Below are positions 52,926 to 63,167 of a stretch of DNA of 64,000 nucleotides, piece by piece; position 1 is the stretch's first letter; every line of letters starts with the position of its first letter. Source of the DNA: Marinagarivorans cellulosilyticus. GTDB taxonomy: Bacteria > Pseudomonadota > Gammaproteobacteria > Pseudomonadales > Cellvibrionaceae. Position numbers and translations under genes: made by a program. Under the pieces are notes generated by a model. The model ran no database searches. It was given only the letters and a program-made list of their open reading frames with translations, and was not told the origin of the DNA. The stretch lies in the NCBI RefSeq assembly GCF_021655555.1, contig NZ_AP023086.1, positions 2,138,685 to 2,202,684 on the forward strand, given 5' to 3'.

Positions 52926-53921
52926 GTGGTTAGCGTGAGCGATACTTATTTTGTGTACTGTGCTTGTGTTTTGCTGTTTGCATTACTGCTTGATCGAGTT
53001 GTGGGCGAGGTGAAGTGTTATCACCCGTTGGTAGGCTTTGGTCGTGTGGCGAACAGACTTGAGCGCTGGCTAAACATTTCGACCGGCGGTAACCCTAAGA
53101 GGGGTTCTTATACTAGGGGGGCTCTTGCTTGGGGCTTGATGGTTTTGCCTGTGCCTTTAGTGTCGTACTTTGCTAATGGCGTATGGGTTTTGCAATGGCC
53201 GACATTATTGCGTTTAGGGTTGGATGTTTTAGTCGTGTATTTTGCGTTAGGCTTGCAAAGTTTAAAGTTACATGGCCTTCAGGTCTATAAACCACTCAAT
53301 CGCGGCGACTTGGATTCGGCGCGGCATTTTACTGGGTACTTGGTGAGCCGTGAGACTTCTAAATTATCGGCACAAGATATGTCGCGTGCAACGGTAGAAT
53401 CGATGTTGGAAAATGGCCATGATGCAGTCATAGCGACATTGTTTTGGTTTGTTGTCGGTGGCGCTCCTGCGGTTATTTTGCATCGTTTGGTTAATACGCT
53501 TGATGCAATGTGGGGCTATAAAAATACGCGCCTCCATGCTTTTGGTTGGCTTGCTGCTCGCAGCGATGACGTGTTGGGTTTTTTGCCGGCTAAGGTCTGT
53601 ACCTTATTGTATGCCTGCCAAGGGGGCTTTTTTAAAGCCATAAAAAATGCTTTTCGGCAGGGCGGTATTTATAAAAGCCATAATGGTGGCTGGGTTATGG
53701 CTGCGGGCGCGACATCCATGAAGATAAAGCTGGGCGGGCCCGCTGTGTACCATGGTGAATTGGTTTTGTCGCCTGCATTAGGGTGCGGTAGGTGGGTTAG
53801 TTATGAAGATATCCCACGCAGTTTACTGTGGGTTCAGCGTGCCAGTTTTTTGTTTGTAGGTGTTGTTTTTTTGGGTGGTATTATTACTTTGTGCTTTAGC
53901 CGATTTTTGGATGGTGTGTAG
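52926..53921 (+). CDS. cbiB: Adenosylcobinamide-phosphate synthase (CbiB/CobD)
   Basis: Inner-membrane enzyme attaching aminopropanol phosphate to adenosylcobyric acid in cobalamin synthesis. 331 residues with LLDRVVGEVKCYHPLVGFGR, LSAQDMSRATVESMLENGHDAVIATLFW and AAGATSMKIKLGGPAVYHGE, all family blocks; several membrane helices. The start is uncertain (GTG at 52926 or 52935). One base separates it from the aminotransferase-like partner gene that makes the aminopropanol moiety. Confidence 0.93.
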   Translation: MVSVSDTYFVYCACVLLFALLLDRVVGEVKCYHPLVGFGRVANRLERWLNISTGGNPKRGSYTRGALAWGLMVLPVPLVSYFANGVWVLQWPTLLRLGLDVLVVYFALGLQSLKLHGLQVYKPLNRGDLDSARHFTGYLVSRETSKLSAQDMSRATVESMLENGHDAVIATLFWFVVGGAPAVILHRLVNTLDAMWGYKNTRLHAFGWLAARSDDVLGFLPAKVCTLLYACQGGFFKAIKNAFRQGGIYKSHNGGWVMAAGATSMKIKLGGPAVYHGELVLSPALGCGRWVSYEDIPRSLLWVQRASFLFVGVVFLGGIITLCFSRFLDGV

Positions 53922-53922
53922 G

Positions 53923-54936
53923 ATGTTTTTGCGCCATGGTGGCCAGTTACTATCTGTTGCTAAGCAGTACAATATTCCCGCGGAGCAATGGCTAGACTTG
54001 TCCACTGGGATTGCCCCCTATCACTACCCTATACCTTCAATTCCCTCGAGCGTTTGGGCTCAGTTACCACAAACGCACGCTACATTGTTGGCGTCAGCGG
54101 AAAAGTACTATAAATGTCCTGCTTTACTGCCCGTTAGTGGTAGTCAATCTGTTATTCAGCGTTTGCCTCAGCTTTATTTGTATAACAATCCTTGGCTAGC
54201 AGCGCAGTCAGAGCGTATATCGGTTTATTTGCCGGTGCAGGGGTATAAAGAGCACGAAAAGGCATGGCGTAAAACTGGGGTAAATATTATTTATTATCAC
54301 GATATTCCCAGTATGCAGCAGCTTAATGGCCAGTGCGTTGTGGTGCTGATAAACCCGAATAATCCAGCAGGTAAGCTTATATCTAAGGTGCAAGTATTGG
54401 CTTTGTTGCAGGCGGTTAAGAGGCGCCAAGGTCTATTAATTGTTGATGAAGCATTTATGGATACGGTTCAAACTGATCAAAGTGTGATTGCTGATGCTCA
54501 GTGTGAGAATCTAATCGTATTGCGTTCGGTGGGGAAGTTTTTTGGTTTGGCTGGGCTTCGTTTGGGTTTTGCCGCTGCATGCGATGAATGGTTGGCGGCA
54601 ATTGCGGCCGACCAAGGCCCGTGGCCTGTCAGTGGCCCAGCGCAATATGTTGGGCACAAAGCATTGAGCGATTCCGCTTGGCAGCAACAACAACGTTTGC
54701 GCTTACGCTCGTTATCGCTAAGGCTTTCACAGCTATTAAAGAGCGTATTCAATGTTCAAAGTAAAGGTACGGCACTTTTTCAGACTATTCGTTTAGCAAA
54801 CGCAGAAAACATATACGACAAGCTTTGCCGCCAGGCCGTATATGTTCGCTTGACCGATGATGAGAAGGCGTTGCGTTTTGGTATTCCCGCTGAAAATAAT
54901 TTCTCACGCTTGAAAAAGGCCCTACAAAACATTTAG
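53923..54936 (+). CDS. cobC: L-threonine-O-3-phosphate decarboxylase (CobD/CobC type)
   Basis: PLP enzyme of aminotransferase fold-type I that makes aminopropanol phosphate for the cobalamin nucleotide loop. 337 residues: MFLRHGGQLLSVAKQYNIPAEQWLDLSTGIAPYHYP is the family N-terminus; NPNNPAGKL, VDEAFMD and the PLP-Lys in RSVGKFFGLAGLRLGF follow. ATG 53923 is chosen over a frame opening at 53860 inside cbiB. Called cobD in Salmonella and cobC in Pseudomonas. Its last bases overlap the convergent O-antigen-ligase gene. Confidence 0.93.
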   Translation: MFLRHGGQLLSVAKQYNIPAEQWLDLSTGIAPYHYPIPSIPSSVWAQLPQTHATLLASAEKYYKCPALLPVSGSQSVIQRLPQLYLYNNPWLAAQSERISVYLPVQGYKEHEKAWRKTGVNIIYYHDIPSMQQLNGQCVVVLINPNNPAGKLISKVQVLALLQAVKRRQGLLIVDEAFMDTVQTDQSVIADAQCENLIVLRSVGKFFGLAGLRLGFAAACDEWLAAIAADQGPWPVSGPAQYVGHKALSDSAWQQQQRLRLRSLSLRLSQLLKSVFNVQSKGTALFQTIRLANAENIYDKLCRQAVYVRLTDDEKALRFGIPAENNFSRLKKALQNI

Positions 54937-56318
54937 CTAACGTTTTGATTTTGAGGCGTTAAGTTTCTTCCGCTTTTACCTGAACCTTGCAGAATCGACC
55001 CTGCTAATGATCCCGCCAGTAACATTGTCATATTGGAGAAGGATGAGTTGGGTATGACATCAATCATGGTGGCCGTGAGCACCATAGCTAGCCCTATAGC
55101 GTAAGTGTGTTCGCTATTGTCTTTTTGCTTTTTCACGTGTTGCCGGAGTTTAAGTACCGTAAATGTAAGCAAACCATATATTGAGATATAGCCTAGCCAG
55201 CCAAAAGTGCTAAGAAGAAGAACCCAGTGCCCATCAGGAACGCTTATGGGGTTCCCATTCATATCTCGGACAAAATTACGACCGAAGCTGCCCCATCCTG
55301 TAAGTGCTTTGGAGTTTGCGTGGTCTAGTATCATGGTTTCCATGTTAAGCCGATAAGAAAAAGATTGGGCCCTGTCGGGGTTCTTGGCTTCGATTAATGC
55401 GGATATTTTATCTAACGCTGGCGTCGCTGAGTCTCTTATAAGTGGGTAGCTGAATAGTATCAGGCCAATGAACAAAGCGATTGAAGTTTGACGGTTTTTA
55501 CTTGTAAAAAACAATGTGACAAGAATAAAGGTGGCTATGAATAGCCCTCCGAGAGACTTGCACAGAATAACGCCGATTAATAAAGCAATAAAGGCGAACT
55601 TTGCGGGAATGAATTTGTATTTGAAGTTTGGGGTTTGGCGCATTAGTACGCATGCAGCTATAAAGGCAGATACCATAAACGCACTAACGGTCAATCCATG
55701 CCCTAAAAATACTACAGGCCGAAACCCTCCGTTTCGAATCTGTTGGCGAAAGTCATGAGGAAAGAATCCATAGATATTAGAGTGAAGTTGAGGGGACATT
55801 CTAACTTCCCAAGCAATGGGGATTAGGTAAATCAATCCAGCAGTACTAATAAAAATTAATATATTTCTCTGGTTGGCGGGTGTGCTTAAAAGGTAGTAGC
55901 CGACAATGAATGGAGCATAGATAAGTGAGAAATATTGTATAAAGTAGGTGACACCATCCCACCAAGTAAGCCCAGGTTTTTCTACCTCAATAAATGATAG
56001 GCTTTCTGTATTATTCATTACGGTAATTGCAGGGGTGAGAAAGCCTAGTATTAAAAGAAATTTGATGGGGCTTGAATTGGTGAAAAATAAGCTTTTATTT
56101 ATGTGCTTTTTTAATATGAAGTATGCAGCTAGTCCAATGATTGCGGTTTTGTCAATACTGGGTAGTAGAGGTAAGTCTATCTCGGTTTTCTCCGGCAGAA
56201 GGAGATAGGGCACTAAAAATACAAGTATGGCAGCACGCTCGGCGCCAAATTTTTTATAGATTATCAATGCAAAAAGAGGCCACATGGCCATCATCGCGTA
56301 AGCTAAAAAATTGGGCAT
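54933..56318 (-). CDS. O-antigen ligase/polymerase-like multi-pass membrane protein
   Basis: 461 residues from MPNFLAYAMMAMWPLF. About twelve membrane helices and a large periplasmic loop (about 290-360: DPDRAQSFSYRLNMETMILDHANSKALTGWGSFGRNFVRD). The last block, with Gly-Trp-Gly and Arg, is typical of the Wzy/WaaL-type O-antigen ligase family. It probably joins or polymerises surface glycans. The start at 56318 is preferred over an upstream codon at 56378 because the extra residues are not membrane-like. It is divergent from the adenylation/acyltransferase gene, which may modify the same glycan. Confidence 0.8.
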   Translation of the reverse strand: MPNFLAYAMMAMWPLFALIIYKKFGAERAAILVFLVPYLLLPEKTEIDLPLLPSIDKTAIIGLAAYFILKKHINKSLFFTNSSPIKFLLILGFLTPAITVMNNTESLSFIEVEKPGLTWWDGVTYFIQYFSLIYAPFIVGYYLLSTPANQRNILIFISTAGLIYLIPIAWEVRMSPQLHSNIYGFFPHDFRQQIRNGGFRPVVFLGHGLTVSAFMVSAFIAACVLMRQTPNFKYKFIPAKFAFIALLIGVILCKSLGGLFIATFILVTLFFTSKNRQTSIALFIGLILFSYPLIRDSATPALDKISALIEAKNPDRAQSFSYRLNMETMILDHANSKALTGWGSFGRNFVRDMNGNPISVPDGHWVLLLSTFGWLGYISIYGLLTFTVLKLRQHVKKQKDNSEHTYAIGLAMVLTATMIDVIPNSSFSNMTMLLAGSLAGSILQGSGKSGRNLTPQNQNVS

Positions 56319-56608
56319 GAGGCTCTCATAATAGTAGTGTTTGCATTGATCTTGATCTGGCTGAAGAGGGTGTACCAAGGGTGATGTTAGTATAGGTTAT
56401 AATCTGTGCTAGGAGTATTGAAGTATATCGTAGTTTCAACATGATATTGTAATTGTACCGCAGGCTGCCCGCCTTCCTTTGCTTGGTGCTCTAATCCCAT
56501 GTTGTTCACTCCTTGTAAGCTTGAATCGCAAAGCTGTTATGCATAGACTGCTCCTTTTTCCGTGGAGAGATAATCTCCGGAACCTAGCTTATACCCTCGG
56601 AGTATTGG

Positions 56609-59218
56609 ATGAGCTCACCAAACGACAGTGGCGTAGTTGCCATATCGGCTACTAATTCTTGTGAATATGTACTTGAGGTATTTCGCTGCCTTAATGAGGA
56701 AAGAGCGTATGCCTCTGTGCCGCATGGTGCCAGCCCAGATATGCTTGATGGTTTGAATGTTTGTCAGAGGATTAAGCCTGAAAAAACGCATGGTTGGTAT
56801 GTAGGAGAGCCTTATCGAAAGATTCAGTCGGATACTATTGCGCAGGTTGCGTTTAGTTCCGGTACCGAGGGGAGGCCTAAGGCGATTCAAATATCTCACC
56901 GGGCGTTAGCCAACACTACAGATCGTTTGATTTCAGTGATGGGGTTAACCGCGGAGATTAGAGAGTACGTAGGCATACCTGTGTACCATTCTTTTGGTTT
57001 CGGGCGCTGTCGGACTATTAGCGCTGTTGGCGGGCAGTTTTTCATTCCAGAAAATGGTTTTAATCCGCTGGAAATCCTTGAGCTGCTTACTAGTAAGCAG
57101 ATAAATGCTATATCAGCTGTTCCTTCTTTATGGCGGCTATTGCTGTCTTCGGCTGATCTCTTTAGTGAGGTTGGTGATCGGGTTCGATGGATTGAAATCG
57201 GCAGTCAGTACATGAGTCCTCAAGAAAAGCTGCAATTAAAGTCTATTTTTCCAGAGGCAACTATTGTTCAGCACTACGGTTTAACCGAGGCTTCGCGTAG
57301 TTCATTTCTTAATATCACCGACTGCCCAGAAGAGCACCTTGAGTCTGTTGGGGAGGCTATGTTCGGGGTGGAATTCCAGATTAGCTCCGACCTATGTATT
57401 CAGATTCGTGGTCCTCACCTGTCCAGTTCTATTTTAAAAGAAGGTTCTGCTTCGCCGGTTGTCGATGATGATGGTTGGTTTACGACAAATGATCTAGGGC
57501 ACATTGATAATGGCTACCTTTATTTTGATGGCCGAAAGGATGACCTAATCAATTGTGGTGGGGTTAAGATCGACCCGGAAAGTCTAGAGGTTAAAATCAA
57601 GGCGCTTTCAGAGATTAAGGGGGGGTTTGCTATATTCTGCGGTACGGATGATGTGCGCGGGGAAGTTCCTGTATTGGCTGTAGATGAGTCTATCGCTGAT
57701 CAGGTGCATAAATTGGAGGCATTATTCACACAGGTGTTAAAAGAACACAATGTTAACTTGGGGGGCGCTCTGGGCATGTTTTCAATGCAGGCGTTGCCCA
57801 AAACTGATACGGGTAAAATAAAGCGTAAAGTTATCTCTGCTGAATATAAAAAACAAATCAAGCAATCAAGCAAGGCAGCCGTTATTGGCGGCGATGCTGA
57901 TGATTTGAAGGCTCAAATTATAGCGATATGGCAACAGGTTTTGGGGCTTGATTGTGTGAGTCCAGCGGATAGTTTCTTCGATCTGGGTGGCGACTCTTTG
58001 TCGGCTATTCGCGTCAGCATGGCGATGGAAAAAGCAGGCATATCCCGTGATGTTAGTCGAAAGATTTTTCAAGGTTTGTCAATTGAGCAAATTGTTGAAC
58101 ATCATGCTGGTGAGCAATCTGGTCCCAAAAGTACTGATAACACACCTCTAGCTAATGGTAGTCAGGCAATTAATATTGTGCGCGGAGTGCTGGTATTGCT
58201 GAATATAGCGGCCCATTGGATGCCTGGTGTTATTGCTCGGTTGCCGCCGTGGGCTGCAACTTTTAATCAGTATTTGGCCCCGCTGTACTCATCAGGAACC
58301 CCTGGTTTTTCGGTGGTTTTTGGTGCAGGTATCGGCTATTTCATGTTTCCTCGTTACCTGAATAGCCCTAAGTCCGTTGTCAGCTTGGCGTTGCGAAATG
58401 CGGCTATTTTGTCAGTTGGTATTCTTTGTCTTGGTGCTCTTCGAACGCTGAATAAATTAAGTCAAGGGGAAGCGCTAAGCGCGTTAGATATATCAACTTC
58501 GGGTTGGTCTATTTTGGTGTATTATCTTGCTGCTTGTTTGTCGATACCTTTATGGTTAAAGTTGTTGTCACATAAAAAACTCGGTTTTTTCGCTAACGCG
58601 CTATTAGCCTCTTGTCTTTGCTATGCGATTAATCTATTTGTTATTTCCTTGAATATCCCCCCTTCCGATAAATTTTATATACAACCATTTATTCTTTTGT
58701 TAACGGCTAAGTATAAATACTTTGAATTATCCAGTGGTGTTCTGCTAGGGGCAGCATTTGGTTTTTTATTGCGAGATTATGTAGTAAAAGGTTTGTCGAT
58801 GCGGGTGCTGGCGGCGGTTGGCATGGCGCTGTCAGTCTTGGCAGTTTTGATTACTGTAGAGGGAGGCGTTGCTGAGAGGTGGTGGGTATGGCCAACCCCG
58901 CGGGGCTTTTTATGGATGTGGTTATTTTATGCCGGCATTGTACTGTTGGGTATAGTGGTGACATATCGTTACGTCCATACTCGTAACTTTAGCGGTACTG
59001 GTCAGTTTGTAAAAAATGTTATGACTATTATTGGGGTTATGGCTTTTCCGTTGTATATATTTCATGAGCTAGTACTGCCTCTGAAATATTTGCTAAGTAA
59101 TTTAGGCATGCCTGCAGCATTGCCAATAACATTGTCCTTGTTCTTCTTGGCTTCATCTTATGTGTTGGTCAAGCTTTATAGTGTCTACTACGGTAAGTCG
59201 AGAAACGTCACGCTATGA
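56609..59218 (+). CDS. Adenylation - carrier protein - membrane acyltransferase fusion
   Basis: 869 residues in three parts. Residues 1-410: AMP-binding enzyme with AFSSGTEGRPKAIQISH (A3), QHYGLTEASRSS (A5), TNDLGHIDNGYLYFDGRKDDLI (A7/A8) and the catalytic Lys in LPKTDTGKIKRK (A10). Residues about 430-500: carrier with DSFFDLGGDSLSAIR, the phosphopantetheine Ser. Residues about 520-869: eight to ten membrane helices starting AINIVRGVLVLLNIAAHW, resembling acyltransferase-3 proteins. It should activate an acid, hold it as a thioester and pass it to a membrane or surface acceptor, in the manner of DltA-DltC-DltB but in one chain. The acid and the acceptor are unknown. Confidence 0.85.
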   Translation: MSSPNDSGVVAISATNSCEYVLEVFRCLNEERAYASVPHGASPDMLDGLNVCQRIKPEKTHGWYVGEPYRKIQSDTIAQVAFSSGTEGRPKAIQISHRALANTTDRLISVMGLTAEIREYVGIPVYHSFGFGRCRTISAVGGQFFIPENGFNPLEILELLTSKQINAISAVPSLWRLLLSSADLFSEVGDRVRWIEIGSQYMSPQEKLQLKSIFPEATIVQHYGLTEASRSSFLNITDCPEEHLESVGEAMFGVEFQISSDLCIQIRGPHLSSSILKEGSASPVVDDDGWFTTNDLGHIDNGYLYFDGRKDDLINCGGVKIDPESLEVKIKALSEIKGGFAIFCGTDDVRGEVPVLAVDESIADQVHKLEALFTQVLKEHNVNLGGALGMFSMQALPKTDTGKIKRKVISAEYKKQIKQSSKAAVIGGDADDLKAQIIAIWQQVLGLDCVSPADSFFDLGGDSLSAIRVSMAMEKAGISRDVSRKIFQGLSIEQIVEHHAGEQSGPKSTDNTPLANGSQAINIVRGVLVLLNIAAHWMPGVIARLPPWAATFNQYLAPLYSSGTPGFSVVFGAGIGYFMFPRYLNSPKSVVSLALRNAAILSVGILCLGALRTLNKLSQGEALSALDISTSGWSILVYYLAACLSIPLWLKLLSHKKLGFFANALLASCLCYAINLFVISLNIPPSDKFYIQPFILLLTAKYKYFELSSGVLLGAAFGFLLRDYVVKGLSMRVLAAVGMALSVLAVLITVEGGVAERWWVWPTPRGFLWMWLFYAGIVLLGIVVTYRYVHTRNFSGTGQFVKNVMTIIGVMAFPLYIFHELVLPLKYLLSNLGMPAALPITLSLFFLASSYVLVKLYSVYYGKSRNVTL

Positions 59219-59224
59219 TCTCGT

Positions 59225-59269
59225 CAATATGCCAGAAAGAGGAGTGAGGCACTTCTTTCTGGCATATTG
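59225..59269. terminator. Long perfect hairpin between convergent genes
   Basis: CAATATGCCAGAAAGA and TCTTTCTGGCATATTG form a 16-bp perfect stem with a 13-base loop; no T-run follows. A terminator or mRNA-end structure. Confidence 0.65.
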
Positions 59270-59313
59270 AAGGGCGTTTTGTTCTGGTCAACTAAAACCT
59301 GACATTTCTCAAG

Positions 59314-60288
59314 TTATCGATTGGCTTCCTTTACAAACCGCTCTATCAGCTTTTCCTCCTTCGCATCAATTACCTGCCGGCTGGCATCGGCTTCAAACCA
59401 TGCAAGCGTTTCTTTGATACCTTCTGCGTAAGGGATAACAGCTTTAAACTCCGGTACCAAGCCCTTTATTTTGCTGTTATCAAACAGCGTGCTCACTGCT
59501 TTGTCGCCTAAGAGCGAGCCTGTTTCTTCTGGGGTGATTTTGCAAATGGTATCGCTGGCAAGATGTATGATGTTAGCTGTGGTGCCCAGTGCTGCAGCGG
59601 TTTGTTGGTAAATGGTATTCCAGTCCAGTACTTCGTCAGAGGTGATGTGTACGGCTTCGCCGATGGCGGCCTCGTTACCCAGCAAGCCGATAAAACCGTT
59701 GGCAAAATCGCGGGCGTGCGTGAGTGTCCACAAAGAGGTGCCATCGCCTTGTACGACGATAGGTAGGCCTTTTTTCATCCGTGCAATAGTATTGTAATTT
59801 GTCCAAGCACCGATGGTGAGGGGGATTACAGTGCTGTAGGTATGTGAAGGCCGCACGATGGTAATAGGGAAACCGGACTCTTGATAGGCGAAAAATAGTG
59901 CTTCTTCAGCGGCAATTTTGTCTCGCGAATATTGCCAGTGCGGGTTTTCTAGCTTTCGCTCTTCAGTGATAAATAGGGTTGGACCTGGGTTTTGGTAGCA
60001 AGACGCCGAGCTAATAAAAACATATTGTTTGCAATGACCGCTGAATAAACGAATGTCACGCAAAGCATGCTCTGCGGTAAAGCCAACCCAGTTAACAACC
60101 ACATCCCAGTGGTGGTTTTGTAGTTTTTGTTGCGCATCGAATTCGTTATTTATGTCGCAAGCTATGTGGTGAGCGCCAGCAAGCGGTGTGTTGCGGTTGC
60201 ATATCCACAAGTCGTGACCGTGGCGAACCAGCTGTTGGCTAGAGCTTAAGCTGATGTTGCCGGTGCCGCCGATAAACAGAATTTTCAT
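59314..60288 (-). CDS. NAD-dependent epimerase/dehydratase-like SDR protein
   Basis: 324 residues with the Rossmann motif LFIGGTGNISLSSSQQL (GGTGxI), WVGFTAEHALRD, the active-site Ser region FISSASCYQNPG and a downstream YSRDKIAAEEAL supplying the Y-x-x-x-K pair. This is an extended SDR of the nucleoside-sugar epimerase or reductase kind; the substrate cannot be set. AGAGGG precedes the ATG. The proximity to glycan-type genes makes a sugar substrate plausible. Confidence 0.8.
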   Translation of the reverse strand: MKILFIGGTGNISLSSSQQLVRHGHDLWICNRNTPLAGAHHIACDINNEFDAQQKLQNHHWDVVVNWVGFTAEHALRDIRLFSGHCKQYVFISSASCYQNPGPTLFITEERKLENPHWQYSRDKIAAEEALFFAYQESGFPITIVRPSHTYSTVIPLTIGAWTNYNTIARMKKGLPIVVQGDGTSLWTLTHARDFANGFIGLLGNEAAIGEAVHITSDEVLDWNTIYQQTAAALGTTANIIHLASDTICKITPEETGSLLGDKAVSTLFDNSKIKGLVPEFKAVIPYAEGIKETLAWFEADASRQVIDAKEEKLIERFVKEANR

Positions 60289-60707
60289 CTACTTTTCCCT
60301 CTGTGGTAGTCGCTTTAGGTATTTTGATAAGGGCGACCGAGTAAGCATTGCAGGAATATAGCGGCAGGCTAGAGATTTGGACGCCTAATAGCAAGTGCAA
60401 GGCTTGAACTTTAAAGGCGCAACTGTGAAAATAGGGGATTCGCCAGATGGCGGGCAAAGGCTGGCCAACCTCAGCATCACTTTGTCCAAGGGTACCAACG
60501 GGGTACCCCAACCATCCGAAGTGCGGGAGCCTTCCATCCCTTAGGCTCCGCCCAGCTCGCAGCGGCTATCAGTCGGTGTTTATCTTAGTGCTGGGTGCTA
60601 CTTCATCTCATCGTTTGCGCCTACTAACTTGCTCGCTTTGCGTGGCGATGATAACCGTTTTAGTGAATACCTTTTATGGGTATTCTCTTATTGAGAGGAA
60701 TTTTAAG
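60289..60707. other. Intergenic region upstream of acetolactate synthase
   Basis: About 420 bases. Contains GGTACC/GGGGTACCCC and GGAGCC/GGCTCC short hairpins and an in-frame extension of the ilvB frame. I find no clear Ile/Val/Leu-rich leader peptide or terminator to prove attenuation. Confidence 0.5.
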
Positions 60708-62462
60708 GTGGAACAATTATCCGGCGGCGATATGCTGCTGCGTGCTTTAGCTGACGAAGGCGTGGAGTGTATTTTTGGCTACCCAGGTGGTGCCGCACTG
60801 CATATTTACGATGCAATTTTTAGGCAGCAGTTAGTGCGTCACGTTTTGGTACGCCACGAACAAGCGGCTACCCATGCAGCTGATGCCTATTCGCGCTCGA
60901 CTGGCCGTACCGGTGTGGCGCTGGTCACTTCTGGGCCTGGTGCGACCAATGCCATTACTGGTATTGCAACTGCGTACATGGACTCCATTCCAATGGTTGT
61001 GATTTCTGGCCAGGTGGTTAGCGAGAAAATTGGTGAAGATGCTTTCCAAGAAACCGATATGGTCGGCATTTCCCGCCCAATTGTTAAGCACAGCTTCCTA
61101 GTCAAAGATGCAGCTAAAATCCCAGAGATTATCAAAAAAGCGTTTTATTTGGCGTCTACTGGGCGCCCGGGGCCTGTGGTTGTAGATATCCCTAAAGATA
61201 TGACAGCACCAGACAAGCTCTTTGATTACGCTTACCCCGAAAAAGTGCGAATGCGTTCGTACAACCCAGCAACGCGCGGCCATGCGGGTCAAATCAAAAA
61301 AGCTATGCAGTTAATGCTAGCGGCTAAGCGCCCCATTATTTATGCCGGCGGTGGTGTGGTTCAAGGTAATGGTAGCGCGCAGCTTACTTCGCTTGCGCAA
61401 GAGTTAAATGTTCCTGTTACAAATACCTTGATGGGCTTAGGTGCTTACCCTGGTAATGATAAGCAGTTTCTTGGGATGCTTGGCATGCATGGCACTGTGG
61501 AGGCTAACTTTGCTATGCACAATGCGGATGTTATTTTCGCCATTGGTGCACGCTTTGATGATCGCGTTACCAATTCACCAGACAAATTCTGCCCCGATGC
61601 CAAAATTGTCCATGTTGATATCGACCCGGCCTCTATCTCTAAAACCGTTCAGGCCGATGTGCCTATCGTGGGTCCTGTAGATAGCGTACTAAACGATATG
61701 CTGCAGGTACTTGCTGAGCTTGATGAAGCCATTGACCCTGATGCGCTTGCGGCATGGTGGTCTAGCATTAATGACTGGCGTGAAAAGCATGGCATCAATA
61801 CCAAGCCACGTTACGACACATCAGGCGAAGCCATTATGCCGCAAGAGGTGGTAAGTGCGCTTTATGAGGTAACCGAAGGCGAGGCCTATGTCACCACTGA
61901 TGTTGGTCAGCATCAAATGTTCGCTGCGCAATACTATCCCTTCAAATACCCGCGCCGTTGGATTACCTCTGGTGGCTTGGGCACTATGGGCTTTGGTTTG
62001 CCAGCAGCAATGGGTGTGCAGTACGCCTTTCCTGATGCGGCAGTTGCCTGCATTACCGGTGAGGGCAGTATCCAGATGTGTATTCAAGAGCTAAGCGCAT
62101 GCACGCAGTACCACTTACCGGTAAAGATAATCTGCATTAATAATCAGTCGTTAGGCATGGTTAAGCAATGGCAGGACATGCAATACAGCGGTCGCCATTC
62201 AGAAAGCTTATATGAAGATTCATTACCCGATTTTATTAAGTTGGCAGAGGCTTATGGCCATGTGGGCGTGCGTATTACCAAGCGCGAAGAGCTAAAAGAA
62301 AAGCTAGCTGAAGTTTTCGCCATGAAAGATCGCACAGTGTTTGTCGATATTATGGTCGACCCAAAAGAGCATGTTTATCCTATGTTAATTCCGGCAGGTG
62401 GTTCAGTCGGTGCGAATGGTTCTATGCGCGATATGTTGTTAAGCAAAACGGAGCGTACCTAA
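60708..62462 (+). CDS. ilvB: Acetolactate synthase, large catalytic subunit
   Basis: TPP enzyme for the first common step of branched-chain amino acid synthesis. 584 residues: [36 protein letters not shown] (TPP Glu region), the FAD-binding middle domain with GARFDDRVT, and the TPP-binding [21 protein letters not shown]...[26 protein letters not shown] 60708 with GAGAGG upstream matches the family N-terminus; the frame stays open from 60447 but without similarity. Close to IlvI of enteric bacteria. Its last base overlaps the first base of the ilvH ATG. Confidence 0.96.
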   Translation: MEQLSGGDMLLRALADEGVECIFGYPGGAALHIYDAIFRQQLVRHVLVRHEQAATHAADAYSRSTGRTGVALVTSGPGATNAITGIATAYMDSIPMVVISGQVVSEKIGEDAFQETDMVGISRPIVKHSFLVKDAAKIPEIIKKAFYLASTGRPGPVVVDIPKDMTAPDKLFDYAYPEKVRMRSYNPATRGHAGQIKKAMQLMLAAKRPIIYAGGGVVQGNGSAQLTSLAQELNVPVTNTLMGLGAYPGNDKQFLGMLGMHGTVEANFAMHNADVIFAIGARFDDRVTNSPDKFCPDAKIVHVDIDPASISKTVQADVPIVGPVDSVLNDMLQVLAELDEAIDPDALAAWWSSINDWREKHGINTKPRYDTSGEAIMPQEVVSALYEVTEGEAYVTTDVGQHQMFAAQYYPFKYPRRWITSGGLGTMGFGLPAAMGVQYAFPDAAVACITGEGSIQMCIQELSACTQYHLPVKIICINNQSLGMVKQWQDMQYSGRHSESLYEDSLPDFIKLAEAYGHVGVRITKREELKEKLAEVFAMKDRTVFVDIMVDPKEHVYPMLIPAGGSVGANGSMRDMLLSKTERT

Positions 62463-62953
62463 TGAAACGTATTATTTCAGTTTTAGTTGAAAACGAACCG
62501 GGCGCGCTTTCACGTGTTGTGGGGTTGTTTTCGCAGCGCGGTTACAACATTGAAACCTTAACGGTGGCACCGACAGAGGATGAGACCTTATCGCGCTTAA
62601 CGCTAACGACAATTGGTGATGATCATATTATTGAGCAGATCACCAAGCACCTCAATAAGTTAGTCGACGTGGTTAAGCTTGTTGATCTAACAGAGGGTGC
62701 GCATATCGAGCGTGAATTAATGCTTATTAAGGTGCGTGCAACCGGTGCTCAGCGTGCAGAAGTGAAGCGTTGCGTTGATATTTTCCGCGGTCAAATCGTT
62801 GACGTTACGGCTTCTGTGTACACCATTCAAATTGTGGGTAATAGTGAAAAACTAGACGCCTTTTTTCAAGCGGTCGGTGAAGCTTCGATCTTAGAGGTCG
62901 TGCGCTCTGGTGTGACCGGTATTGCTCGTGGCGAAAAGGTTTTGAGCTTGTAG
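62462..62953 (+). CDS. ilvH: Acetolactate synthase, small regulatory subunit
   Basis: 163-residue ACT-domain protein that activates the large subunit and gives valine feedback. N-terminal ACT ([40 protein letters not shown]), C-terminal domain (RELMLIKVRATGAQRAEVKRCVDIFRGQIVDVT...VRSGVTGIARGEKVL). The ATG overlaps the ilvB stop by one base, so the two are co-translated. Confidence 0.97.
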   Translation: MKRIISVLVENEPGALSRVVGLFSQRGYNIETLTVAPTEDETLSRLTLTTIGDDHIIEQITKHLNKLVDVVKLVDLTEGAHIERELMLIKVRATGAQRAEVKRCVDIFRGQIVDVTASVYTIQIVGNSEKLDAFFQAVGEASILEVVRSGVTGIARGEKVLSL

Positions 62954-62973
62954 CTACGCATTGCAGCTAAGGG

Positions 62974-62997
62974 CCGGCTTTTTAGCCGGTTTTTTTG
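62974..62997 (+). terminator. Terminator after ilvH
   Basis: CCGGCT-TTTT-AGCCGG followed by TTTTTTT. Confidence 0.9.
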
Positions 62998-63167
62998 TAT
63001 CTAGGGTACGGTAGGGCTCACCCGCCACTTTGTTTAATGGCGCTGGAGGTGGTCTGTTTCGAAAAGTTGAGTGTAATAAAGATATGTTAGTGTTGCAGCT
63101 AAAAAAGACTTTCACGCAGGTGGCGTTTCAAACTATTTTACTGTCGGTTACGTTAGCGAGGGCCATA

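Noticed and set aside
60447..60707. 87-residue N-terminal extension of acetolactate synthase
   Set aside because: No similarity to the family; GTG 60708 has a ribosome site and aligns with the normal start.
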